From Nematostella vectensis (Eukaryota > Cnidaria > Anthozoa > Actiniaria > Edwardsiidae): DNA of 64,000 bases. A program made the position numbers and the translations under genes. The notes beneath the pieces are model-generated. The model had not been told where the DNA came from, did no database searches, and saw only the letters and a program-made list of their open reading frames with translations. Below are positions 34,209 through 45,200 of the stretch, piece after piece. Within the stretch, counting starts at the first letter, position 1. Each line of letters opens with the position of its first letter. The stretch is taken from NCBI RefSeq assembly GCF_932526225.1, contig NC_064035.1:20387969-20451968 (forward strand), in the 5' to 3' direction.

Positions 34209-34573
34209 ATTTCGTGAGATCGCCAGAAATCCGTTCAGAAGTCTTCTACGCAAATTGTTCATGTAGCAAATAGTACCAGGCTCCCAAGGGTTTCCGCCGC
34301 TATAAGCAGTTGGAGTCTGGTACTAGACAATCCGCATGACCTTTTTGCCAAAACCGCTGAGTACCGTGGGCTCAGTGCCGCCAAATCCAAACGATAACCG
34401 ATGAGTTAGCACCCGATGCGCGATGCCTGGCTTAGGAATGATACCACGATGTTTTCCGCGAAACATAACAAGTAAGTAACGTTAGAACTTCATAAAGCTC
34501 TTGCAACTCTATTCTGTGGCGCCATTTTGCCAGTTCAAAAGGCAGATTGAGTAAAAACGGGCATATGGCAAAT

Positions 34574-37216
34574 GTAGTCCAGTCAATCTGTGGTTTCAGG
34601 TGGAACTAATTGCAATAGAATTTCTCTCAACGGATTTTGAACGAGTGATACAACCTAGTTAACATACTAAAAGACCCCAAAAATCCCTTTGGTGGAACCT
34701 CCTGAAATTTGTGATTTTTCCATTTCGGAGCAAAACCACAGGGTACCCGCGTCGGTAAAGCGGAAAATAATAAAATGCACGTCTAAATCTGTACATTTGA
34801 AAGACCATTGGTCAAAGTTGATTAAATACCCAGTTTGGATATCGAAACAAAGCAAATTGCCCCTGTTTTATCTATTTTTCCAATATTTCTGTAATCCAAA
34901 TACCACTGGGTACCTGAGTCGAAAACACTAAACAAATTTGAAAATTCAAACCTGAATCAGAAAATTCCAAAGGTCATTGGACAAAAATTACTAAAGACAA
35001 AAATTCTAGTTTCGAAATAAAGCAACTTGTCCATGTTTCATTTCTATTTTAAATATTTTCTCCACAAATGTATTTCTGCGTCCTCGCGTCAGTTACTGAA
35101 ATTTGTATAGAAAACAAACTTACATGTGACAGCAACTCAGTAGCTAGGGTTGTTATAGAAGGCATGGCCTCTCGTCACCTCCCAAAAAGGGACACCGCTA
35201 TATACTCAGACGACACAAAGCTATACCGAAGAATCTCTTCGATAAAGGACTGTGAAGCTCTTCAGGATGACCTGACAAGTCTAACAAGTGGAGCGACGAA
35301 ACAAATATAAGGTTTATTACTACCAAGTGTTGACAGTCTCACGGAAGAAAACCAGCTTGGCGCCACAAGTCTTCAGCGAATCAACATTGAAAAATATCTC
35401 GGGGGCACAATATCGAGCAATCTCACATACACCCACATTCTATTTGTGTTGTCCAAGGCCAACAGAATGCTTGGTCTGCTCAAGAGGACATGTGTCCTTA
35501 TTACAGATACAGGGTCAGGCGTACTCTATACCTGTCCCTTGTCAAGTCGCAGCTATGTTTCGCCACTGAAGTCTGTTCCCCCGGCAGCGTAAGACTTAAA
35601 ATGTCCTCCTAGAAAGGGTTTAAAGGTGAGCCACCCATTGAATTCTACTATCCAAGATCAGAGACTTGAGCTAAAAAGAGCAACTTCTAAAACTCGATCT
35701 ACTACCCTTGGTCTTTGACTGAGAGGTAAAAGACCTAATCTTTTTTTTAACTAGTGTAACTTTGAAATAACTGACCTGAATGTTCAACTTTTTGTCACTT
35801 TTGTAAATCATAATCATACTCGTAACCTGAACCCAACCTTAACTTTATCTCCAGCTCTTTGCAGAACAACTACATTTCAAGCATCTTATTTCAATCGTAT
35901 TGTAAAACCATAGAATCTAATGTAACTTAACTCAGTTCAATACGTTCTCTACCCTACTCTCGCTTATAAATATTTCCTGCAAAATCATTATCAGACCCTA
36001 CTTGCCAATGTTTTCAACGTAGACTTACCCTGTACATGTTCTGTCGCACGGATCTGTGACTGCCACCACAATTATTTTTTATATTCATTTTATTTCCAAT
36101 TTGTTTGTTTGGGGTACTTTACGTCCTGCATGGACCCTGTGCCCATTTACGTATGACCCCCCATTGGTCATCTTTGTTGTCTAATAAAGCTATTGAAGAC
36201 TATTCTTGTAATCAGTAACACTTTTGTTTTTTTTGAGGTTTTACACCCAGCCTAAAGAAAGCAAATGCAATCCAATTTGTGCATTAGCACTGCACCATTT
36301 CTAGAAGCAATTCGTGTGTTGGAGGCAATTCTGTTCGCACTGGACTATCCCCAAGGATCGCTGATAAATATAATGCGATACAAATGCTAATCGGATTGCA
36401 GCACCAGAAGATGAACCTGCAAGAAGAATGGTCTAGACTGTAGTGCGACATTTGGAAAGTGTAAGGGTCAGACTTGTCACAATTCTGGACTAATCGAGTT
36501 AGATCTAGACGTTCAGTTTCATTAGAAGTGTAAGTAGCTTTCTCTAGGCTGGTGTAAAACCTCAAGAAATTACAAAAGATTCAAAAGATTACAAAAGTTC
36601 CAGATTACCGCTGTATTACATGTATTGAATAGGCTACCTACTGAGCTGATGTTATACATAAGTTTGTTTTCTAGACAAATTTCAGTCACTGACGCAAGTG
36701 TGAAGAATGCAGAAATACATTTGTGGAGAAATAGAAATAAAACATGGACAAGTTGCTTTATTTTGATACTTAAATTGTGTCTTTAATCATTTTTGGCCAA
36801 TGACCTTTGAAATTTTCTGATTGAGACTTGTATTTTCAAATTTTTCAGGGTTTTCGGCGTGGGTACCCTGTGGTTTTTGGAATACAGAAATATTGGAAAA
36901 AATAGATTAAACAGGGGCAATTTGCTTTGTTTTGATATTCAAACATTGTCTTTAATCAACTTTGACCAATTGCCTTTTCAATGTACTGATTGAGACGTGT
37001 ATTTTAATTTTTTCTGTTTTAACAATGCAGGCACCCTGTGGTTTTGCTCCGAAATGGAAAAATCACATATTTCAAGCTGTCCCACCAAAGGGATTTTTGG
37101 GGACTTTTAGTATGTTAACTAGGTTGTATCACTTGTTCAAAATCCGCTGCGAGAAATTCAATTGCAATAAGTTTTACCTGGGCCATAAAAATTTCATAGA
37201 TTGACTGGACTAAATA
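34574..37216. mobile_element. Long-inverted-repeat element (about 570-bp arms) enclosing a LINE fragment
   Basis: The left arm 34574-35147 and right arm 36634-37216 are inverted copies. For example, AGTCCAGTCAATCT at the left end matches AGATTGACTGGACT at the right end. CTAGTTAACATACTAAAAG matches CTTTTAGTATGTTAACTAG, and GGAGCAAAACCACAGGGTA matches its complement. No transposase is visible between the arms. The interior instead holds a retrotransposon relic. Likely a non-autonomous foldback DNA element that took an insertion. Confidence 0.85.
35150..36200 (+). pseudogene. Non-LTR retrotransposon (LINE) reverse-transcriptase relic
   Basis: A frame at 35068-35310 contains 'YSDDTKLYRRISSIKDCEALQDDL', the palm motif region (Y-x-DD) followed by the D..LQ.DL pattern of RTE/Rex/CR1-type LINEs. 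Later pieces in shifted frames read like the post-RT region ('KANRMLGLLKRTC', 'YLSLVKSQLC'). Several frameshifts and stops break it, so it is dead. It ends near AATAAAGCTATTGAAG at about 36183. Confidence 0.75.
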
Positions 37217-37420
37217 GGCTTTTTTCCCCGGTATAATAACCATTCCCAGAAGACACCTGTGTATTCAGCTCTGTTTTCACATAGATCATGATTCATTCTA
37301 CCAAACAAAAGAAGCTTTTGTGAAGCAGTCTGCAGTTTCTTACACTGGGATAGAGCCGACAAATGTTAGTTCGTTCGTTTTTATACCAGGAAAATTTAAT
37401 GCTATATCAAGGCTTGAAAT

Positions 37421-37585
37421 ATAATATAATATAATATAATATAATATAATATAATATAATATAATATAATATAATATAATATAATATAATATAATATAAT
37501 ATAATATAATATAATATAATATAATATAATATAATATAATATAATATAATATAATATAATATAATATAATATAATATAATATAAT
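37421..37585. repeat. (ATAAT)33 microsatellite followed by T and G runs
   Basis: Thirty-three perfect 5-bp units are followed by about 10 T and 15 G. The perfection implies a very young or fast-mutating locus. Confidence 0.97.
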
Positions 37586-38063
37586 TTTTTTTTTTGGGGG
37601 GGGGGGGGGGAGATGTGAGGCATATCCTCAAATGTGGCTTGCAAGCTTAAGCAGCTAAATGGCTTTCAAGCTATTATTGAGCCAATCAGCAGACGTTTGC
37701 CGTTCAGGAAGAGCACAATAGAGATCTTGCATGCATGTTCAATCTTGTGTTAGCGAGCTTTTAAAATTGGTGTGGGTTTTTAAGTTGCTCTGTTTTTGTG
37801 GATATTTTTTTCCTGTCAATTTAAACCAGGCATTCATGTATAATTTCTCCACTTTTAAAAATGTTTTTAATGGTGATGGAAACATGATTTGATTCCAATG
37901 GAAAGCAATACCTTATAAAACATTGATATAAATTTGGTACATAGTTTTGGGCCTTCAGTTGCCCATAGTTTGGATAAAATATCTCTGAGTTTTGAAGTAA
38001 ATATTATATAATAGACTTTAATTGGTGGAACTATTTTATTTTGTTGTAGAACTTCAAAGCGTC

Positions 38064-38762
38064 ATGACCATGCTATGGAGAAGGCATCTTGGAATATCAA
38101 CACCTGCTTGTATGAAGAACACAAATTTATCTGACATGTCATTCTGGGAAAAATTCTACAAATCCAGGGGACCAAATAACACCTTTGAATGGTTTTTGGA
38201 TTTCCAAGATGTCCATAATTCACTTGATAAATACATCCATAAAGACTCACATATCAACATACTAGACCTCGGTTGTGGTACATCAGAATTTTGTATCCAA
38301 TTGTTTTACTATTTGAGAGGAAACTGTAAGGTTGCTGGTATAGATTTCTCAGAGGAAGCAATTCAGGTAATGCGAAACCTTCTTAGACAACATGGACTTG
38401 ATGATTCTGTTTTCTCCTTGCATGTAGGCAATGTCTTAGATTTGCCATTTTCTAGGGAGTGTTTTGACATTATCATAGATAAAGGGACTGCAGATGCTGT
38501 TCTCAGGTCCCCTGCTGCTGAAACAGCTTTCTGTGCAGTGTTGGTTGAGGCTTGCAGAGTTTTAAAGTCAGAAGGTACCATCTTGCAGTTTTCAGATGAG
38601 CCCCCTGAAGTCAGAATGGACCTACTAACAAAGGCTTCCCAATTATGTCATCAACAAAATATGGGACATATGTCATTTTATTTCCAAGAAATTGGATGTC
38701 GATCTGGAATTGAACGCTTTATGTATGTTTTACAAAAGACAGGGCCAACTGGAACATCCTGA
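38064..38762 (+). CDS. CSKMT: Citrate synthase lysine methyltransferase-like protein (CSKMT/METTL12), mitochondrial
   Basis: 232 aa class I SAM-dependent methyltransferase. Human CSKMT trimethylates citrate synthase in the mitochondrial matrix. Visible features: an Arg/His-bearing N-terminus (MLWRRHLG) compatible with a presequence, 'FEWFLDFQDV' (41-50), SAM motif I 'ILDLGCGTSEF' (66-76), 'VAGIDFS' (90-96), 'IIDKGTADAV' (137-146) and 'ILQFSDEPPEVR' (173-184), the last closely matching the family LIQFSDEDPDVR. The frame continues upstream to 38022, but TTTTATTTTGTTGTAG ends at 38050 like a 3' splice site, so ATG 38064 is preferred and a 5' UTR exon may exist upstream. A poly(A) signal follows only 8 bases after the stop. 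Confidence 0.85.
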   Translation: MTMLWRRHLGISTPACMKNTNLSDMSFWEKFYKSRGPNNTFEWFLDFQDVHNSLDKYIHKDSHINILDLGCGTSEFCIQLFYYLRGNCKVAGIDFSEEAIQVMRNLLRQHGLDDSVFSLHVGNVLDLPFSRECFDIIIDKGTADAVLRSPAAETAFCAVLVEACRVLKSEGTILQFSDEPPEVRMDLLTKASQLCHQQNMGHMSFYFQEIGCRSGIERFMYVLQKTGPTGTS

Positions 38763-38770
38763 TCAACATC

Positions 38771-38776
38771 AATAAA
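38771..38776 (+). promoter_or_regulatory. Poly(A) signal AATAAA of the CSKMT-like gene
   Basis: AATAAA begins 9 bp after the TGA. The 3' UTR would be only about 30 bases. Confidence 0.65.
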
Positions 38777-38806
38777 AGGATTACAGAGAAGCTGATAATT
38801 ACCTGA

Positions 38807-38812
38807 TTTATT
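38807..38812 (-). promoter_or_regulatory. Poly(A) signal AATAAA for the CapA-like gene on the minus strand
   Basis: TTTATT on plus reads AATAAA on minus, about 230 bp beyond the candidate stop at 39043. It lies 36 bp from the opposing CSKMT signal, so the two genes would end tail-to-tail with overlapping 3' ends. Confidence 0.4.
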
Positions 38813-39042
38813 GATTTCTTAAACGTGGTTGTAATGGTTGCCATAGAAACTCTTACAGGGAATCAGAAACCCTGCATAATTATGGTACATATTTACTGTT
38901 TACACGGGCCAGCAAAAACAGTCACAAAGCGACAGTAAACTATAAGATACCATACATACATTGCTCCCAAAAGAACAAGTTTAGAAAAACGTGAGACATG
39001 ATAGCAAATACACTTCACATGGATCTGACGTTACTCATCAGT

Positions 39043-39227
39043 TCATAGAGAGACTGCTCCACATAGTTTACATTCATGAGTGTGGGTTTGTGTGTGAGCA
39101 CTGTCACTGAAGAAGTTACTATGGTCCAGAGTCCACAGCTGCTCTTGTACATCTCCCAATAGCATTTCATGAAGTGCAATGAAAGAAGGGACCTCTGGCT
39201 TAACATCCTCGTCTGAGAATACGGAAT
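39043..39227 (-). CDS. Possible alternative 3'-terminal exon of the CapA-like gene
   Basis: It begins after TTACCCATTTAG and reads open as 'SVFSDEDVKPEVPSFIALHEM', then a Ser/His-rich part and 'CKLCGAVSL' before TGA. It has coding-like composition and sits just before a minus-strand AATAAA. I could not join it in phase to 40518-40291 or to 39407-39264 with a good donor, so its membership is unproven. Confidence 0.35.
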
Positions 39228-39263
39228 CTAAATGGGTAAACAAAATCTGCCATTAACAATTGC

Positions 39264-42200
39264 TCAATCCATTGCTGTTTTTGACTTTTGAAGCCAGTGT
39301 TGTTTCCTGTGGAGGCAGTGTATGTCATTTCTCCCGCAGACTTCTATCCAGGTTTGTCTTGGGTACTGCTCAGGCAGTAAGCATCCTGTCTTGAAGTTGT
39401 ATTTTGTCTGCAGCGGAAGATATTCAGCTTTTTGTACTTCTTGCCTGCAAGCATTATAGGTAAAGTTGTACCTCAGATTTTTAAAGTTATATATTTTTCC
39501 TTTGTTTTAAACCGCTCACCAAAAAGTTTAATCAATTTCATAAAGAATGGTAAAAAAGCAAATTAATTTATTAATTAATTTTAATGAATTAATTAATTAA
39601 AAGAGAGAGAAACAAAAAAGGACAGAAAGGAAGACTAGAAAGAGAAAAAATGAAAGAGGGAATAAATAAAAGAAAGTGAGTGAAGGAGTAGCAACCGTAC
39701 ACCCACGCACTTGTTTATTGTGATGCGAAGAATTCGCGAGAATAATGACGGGTCTCTTCCTCTCATGGTATGTTGAATGAGTTTTTTTATTAAAAACTTG
39801 GATGGTTTTCTGTCATAATAAAATCCCTGCGTAGACAACAATAAATCTTTATTAGTACAGTACAGACTGAAAGTATGTTAACATTTTTATGCGTGGATCC
39901 TGCGTGCGGAATTTAATGTGTCTTTCAAGTATTTATACCAGTCAATAAAACCGTGTGAATTTTAATATTCTCAACCTGAACCTCGAAAACACTTTGTCAG
40001 ATGAACGTTTTACTGTGTGTTGTTTTGAATTCATCATCATCCGGCAAAAAAGGTACAGTATATTCAATTTTTAATGAGCAAATTTACTGCGCGGACTTTG
40101 GTGCGTGGGACCCACAGAGGTGCGTGGGCTCAAAATCCACGCAGCGAATGTTAAAAAACTTTCAGTCTGTAAACTTATTAAACTAGAAAACTAAACCTGT
40201 TCTTTCTGTTACTTTTTGTCGAAATAAACCACGGTCCAAAGGCTAAGGCTAAATGCCCTTAAGTCTCCTGTTATTTGATCTGTTACTTACTTTCAAAGGG
40301 AATCCTGTGCACGGCCCAAATAGGAAGTTTCCTAGGCTAAATGCCGTTAAAGTGTTTCCTGTCATCTGATGAGGCTGGAGAACGTGAGGGTGGGAACCAA
40401 TCACAAGCTGGACGCCAAGGGACAATAAGTAACTGTTGATTTTGGTCTGATTGCTATTAGGCTTTAAGCTCCCTTCAGCTCCCCAATGCATTGCCACGAT
40501 TATAACATCGACTTTATCCTGAAATCATAAAAAAAAAAAAAGCGGAAGAGCGGTTAAAGCCGCATTGTCACCAGTTTACTTCCGGAGGGCCGTTAAGAGA
40601 CAAAAAAATTCATTAGAATCCGCGCTATTTAACAGGCCATCAGCTCTAAATTATCGGTAGTTTCTTGGTGTTACGGAGCACCAGCACCAAAAACACAATG
40701 GAACAAAAGCCAAAAACAAAGACCTTAGAACGAGACAATGAAATAGAGTACAAACGCCTTGAGCACCAAAAACAAAGCTCCCGTAACACCAAGGAATACG
40801 CAAATTATCGATCATATCCTCCAAAAAACTTCCAATTGACACACTGCTTTCACAAAGATATTTTTCGCGTTTCCGTTAAAAATCATCGGAGATTGTTATC
40901 CACTGGAAGTATAAACTGGTGATAAATGCGGCTTTAACAACAAGAAAAAACGCATTTAAAAAGAAGCAGATATATTTTCCAACAAGTGAAAATTAGCTTC
41001 AATAAAATAACTATGATGGAGGAAAATGACCAGATTCCCAAATTAAGCAGAAACTGGAATGTGACTTTTGCTTTTTCCGTAAAAAAGATCAAGGGCCTTG
41101 AAAGAAAAAACTTGAAAATATTGTCAATGTCAGGAAATATGAAATGGGTTTACTCGAATAAATCATGTTGGAGTATATATAACATTACCCTGGGTACCAG
41201 AGCCTCCAGACTTCTCTCGAGCGACATTGTTGTCGCGGTATTTTGGCTGAGCGTCACCGGACAAGAGAAGCTGGAGGCTCTGGTACCCAGGGTAATATAA
41301 CTTGAAAAATGACAATTAGGCAATTTTTGCCATAAAGCATTGGTGAGCTGTGGATCAACGTTTCCTATTGGACCACACTAAAGACATTATCACTGTGCTG
41401 TGGATCAACGCTTCCTATTGGACCACACTAAAGACATTATCACTGTGCTGTGGATCAACGCTTCCTATTGGACCACACTAAAGACATTATCACTGTGCTG
41501 TAAATCAACGCCTCCTATTGGACCACACTAAAGACATTATCACTGTTTTAGATCCCCTTGATCAACGTTTCACTCCTCAAAACACAATGGCATTTCATTT
41601 GGACTGCTAATCAGAGACTACATAAAGGACGTCGCTGTTTTAGATCAATGTTGCCGGTAAGTCCATTTTGTCACTTACTTTGAGCCGGTTGATATCTCGT
41701 GAGGCAGACTGGGGCGAGTAAATGGCAGGCCCGGCCAGCAATGAGCCACGCCTTCTTCTGCAAGTGTCAAAGTGACTATTTGCCGACCTATCATTGTGGA
41801 TAACGTTGCAGTATCCGAGAAAGCCGACCTTTATCCCTTTTACTTTGACGATCAGCGGTCTCTAACAAAAAGTTAAACAAAAGATACGAGCATGTTTGCA
41901 TGATGACACGCCATGCAGGATGCTGGAACCAAAAGACGTACCCTTTTGTCAGGCCCTGAAAACACTGAAGTTTTGAGAGAGGATATCTTAACCATTTGAC
42001 TTTGACAGTCCCTGACAACCCTGAAGTTTTGAAATAGAATATTTCAACTATTTGACTTTGTCAGTGCCTGACAAAACGGATATGGCCCGGGTGTGCCGAT
42101 AGCAAATCAGTTTCAGAGTGAAAAGGTGTGTATGTATTATATGATTCCGCAAGATATTGTGTTCAATAAAATTAGTGACTTCCCTCTTACTTGTGGATCA

Positions 42201-45200
42201 TCAGCTTTTCCATAATTGACTCCGAACCACTTTAAACCAGTTCTTCTTAGAGTGGAGATAGTGTAGTTAAGCGACTCCTCCCCGTAGTCATTCTGATGGT
42301 TGTTGGCCAAACCAAGAATATCAAAACCTGCAAACCTTAAGAATAATGGCCAATAAGTCTGAGGCTATAATTTATTTTTCTCTTATCAAAATGGTGTTTG
42401 TTTGTGATTGTTGCTAAAAGAACCAAGGCGGGGATCAAGGGAAGATTCTGACCTGTTAACGAAAAAAAAGTACACTGGCGCCTTAATTATCGGAATGAAG
42501 ACATACTTAACGTTATAACTTTAGAAAGTTTCAACAGTTTGCATGAACATCTGTAAATAGGTATGTCTCCGCTACTAGATTATCTTTGGATACAACAGCG
42601 AGATCGAAGTGATGATGATAACGACGAGAATGCCAGTGAAGACAACGATGATATGTATGCCGGACCAGCATTCTCGATGAGTATCTACCTTCTCGTGCTG
42701 CGGATGCTAGTGGCGATGATGATGATGATGACGATGGCGATGGTTGATGGTGGTGATCATGATGACAAAGACCGGGGTAATTTGTGAGTATTTAACTTGC
42801 TGAAATGATTTTAGTGATAAACACGATGCTTGTTAGTGTGATGGTGATGTCAGATGGTGGTGGTTGTGGTAATCGTGATGATTTTAAAGCGAGATGGTAG
42901 TGGTGGTGATTACGTCGGTTGTGGTGTTGGTGTTGGCTACTATTGTAGTTGTGGACGACGTTAGTGATGCTGCTAATGGCGATGGTCATGATGATGGTTG
43001 TGGAGGTCCTATGATATGTATTTGTGCCGGTCAGGGTTATAAGGTCGTGGTGATGGTGATGATGGCTAGAATATCAGGAAATGAGTAGATTTGAGAATAA
43101 TTCATGTTGGCAGTAAAGATAATAAACAATTATTGGATGAGGTTTTAGTGATATCGAATATCACTGGAGTCGAATTCAATAATTGTTTTATTATACATTG
43201 ATTCAGTAAAAACAATTTTTTCGAAAACAGAATTTCTTCCCGATTCACACAAAAACCGCCACTTCTCACAATCGAACCTTTGCTTCCTAGGCCCAAGATG
43301 AATAGCGCGCGCAGAATCACTTATAATCTGCTGGATACAATCAAAAAGCCCAAACTGTCGCGATCTCGTACCAGAACAATGAATACAATACACCAAAAAC
43401 TGGAAATCGACTCTGCCAAATTTTCGTCTTTAATAAGACTTCTTCAGAGCAGACTGAAGAAGGTGAATCATTACAAGCATATTTACATCAGAATAGTGGC
43501 GCGAGACGCAAAAACATTACAACAAAAAACGCGCATTTTCTAGAATAGCGCGCGCTATGGATAAAAAGAATTTACACATCTCTACGTGGGTTCCTACTAC
43601 AAAAAAAGTCATCACTATTAAGACCCCGCGGGTAGATAGACTTAAGCCGATAAGCCCACTGGCCTTCCCTTTCCCTAAGCTGAGCCTCAGAGTTACATAT
43701 ATAAGTTGTACCATAACATTATTAAGACCTAAATGATTGTCGCAATGAAAATGTTGATAGATAAGGTCATCCTTAACTCTTTCACAAACCGGTAAACTAG
43801 GGTGCTTATTTAACCTACTTTTATGATTATTAAAACGCTTCCTATAACTATTGATAGATCCATAGCGCGCGCTATACTAGAAAATGCGCGCTTTTGTCAG
43901 TTGTAATGTTTTTGCGTCTCGCGCCACTATTCTGATGTAAATAATCTTGTAACGGTTTACCTTCTTCAGTCTGCCCTCAAGAAGTCTTATTAAAGACGAA
44001 AATTTGGCAGAGTCGATTTCCAGTTTTTGGTGTATTATAATCTGCTGGCAGATAATTCACTTATCAGACCCACAGATTGCGTGATTCCCGAAATACAACG
44101 CGCGCTCTTACCCAATCAGAATCGACATAGTGAACACAATATATTGTTGTTTATCATCCTGCTTTTGATATTAGTGATGATTGTGATAATAATTATGGTA
44201 GACAAGAGTAACCTTAATGCTGTAACACTTTCAGCGTCTCCCATTAACCGTGGTTTCCCCCAAAAGTGATTCTTCCTCATGTTTTTCGTGCCGTAAGGAG
44301 ACTCGAGGTTGCCGACTGCCAGGTCTGATTGTCTCAAGATGGGTGCTACCGACCGGAGGCTGTCATTGTACGAACACATCCCCATGTTGTTGAAAATTTT
44401 TTGTATGCCATCAAAACTGATGTCTCCAACAAAGTCAATGGTTGCCGAGGACACGTCTATCATCAAAGAGAAAATGGTAAAGTAGACGTTAAAAACATTT
44501 GATATACCGTACGTTTGGAGATAACTAAATGAAAATAAAAGTTTATAAAGTTGATACAATATTGAAACATGAAACACACACAAAACAAATAGTATATGGA
44601 TTTGAAGAATGTCAATCAATTTCTACTTTATCATTTCTACTTTGTTTATCCTTGAAAATACAGCGGCTTATGCGCAAGATAAATAAAAATAATAATCTAC
44701 GAATGAAGTCTGGAATGTTATAAACGATATTGAAAATTCTGGCTTCATTAACCCGATAGAAATTGATGCTTTGTGTGACTCACCGTTGAGCGGGAGTAAA
44801 AAATGGAGGCGTGATTGGCCAATTTTAATTGTATCGCAAAAAAGGGAAAGCTCCTCCCGCACCCGGACTCGAATTTGCGAATTATAATCAGAAAGTTGCA
44901 ACTCTAGCAGTCACGTTAAATTATAAGCCTTCTGTAAAATTGCTCATCTCTGAGCCTCTGTCGGCTGGAGTAAAACTATTTTTGCACAGGTAACAAGACA
45001 GTTGTGTTAAGAGATTGTTAAATTAGTCATTTGCTGTCCACTCACGTTTTCGGTGCAAAATTTTAAATTTTGCGCTATCCATAATCTAGCGCACCTGCAT
45101 AAATTATTCTCGCGCTGTGATGAAAATGCTCGTATTTAAGAGCGCACACAGCTTGGTAAAGCATTATTTTACGATAGATAGAAACTCTAGGGATGATATT

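Noticed and set aside
37402-37644. Tyr/Ile-repeat open frame
   Set aside because: Pure product of (ATAAT)33.
42563-43088. Asp/Met/Val-rich frames as coding
   Set aside because: GAT/GGT-rich simple sequence inside an intron; frames in several phases.
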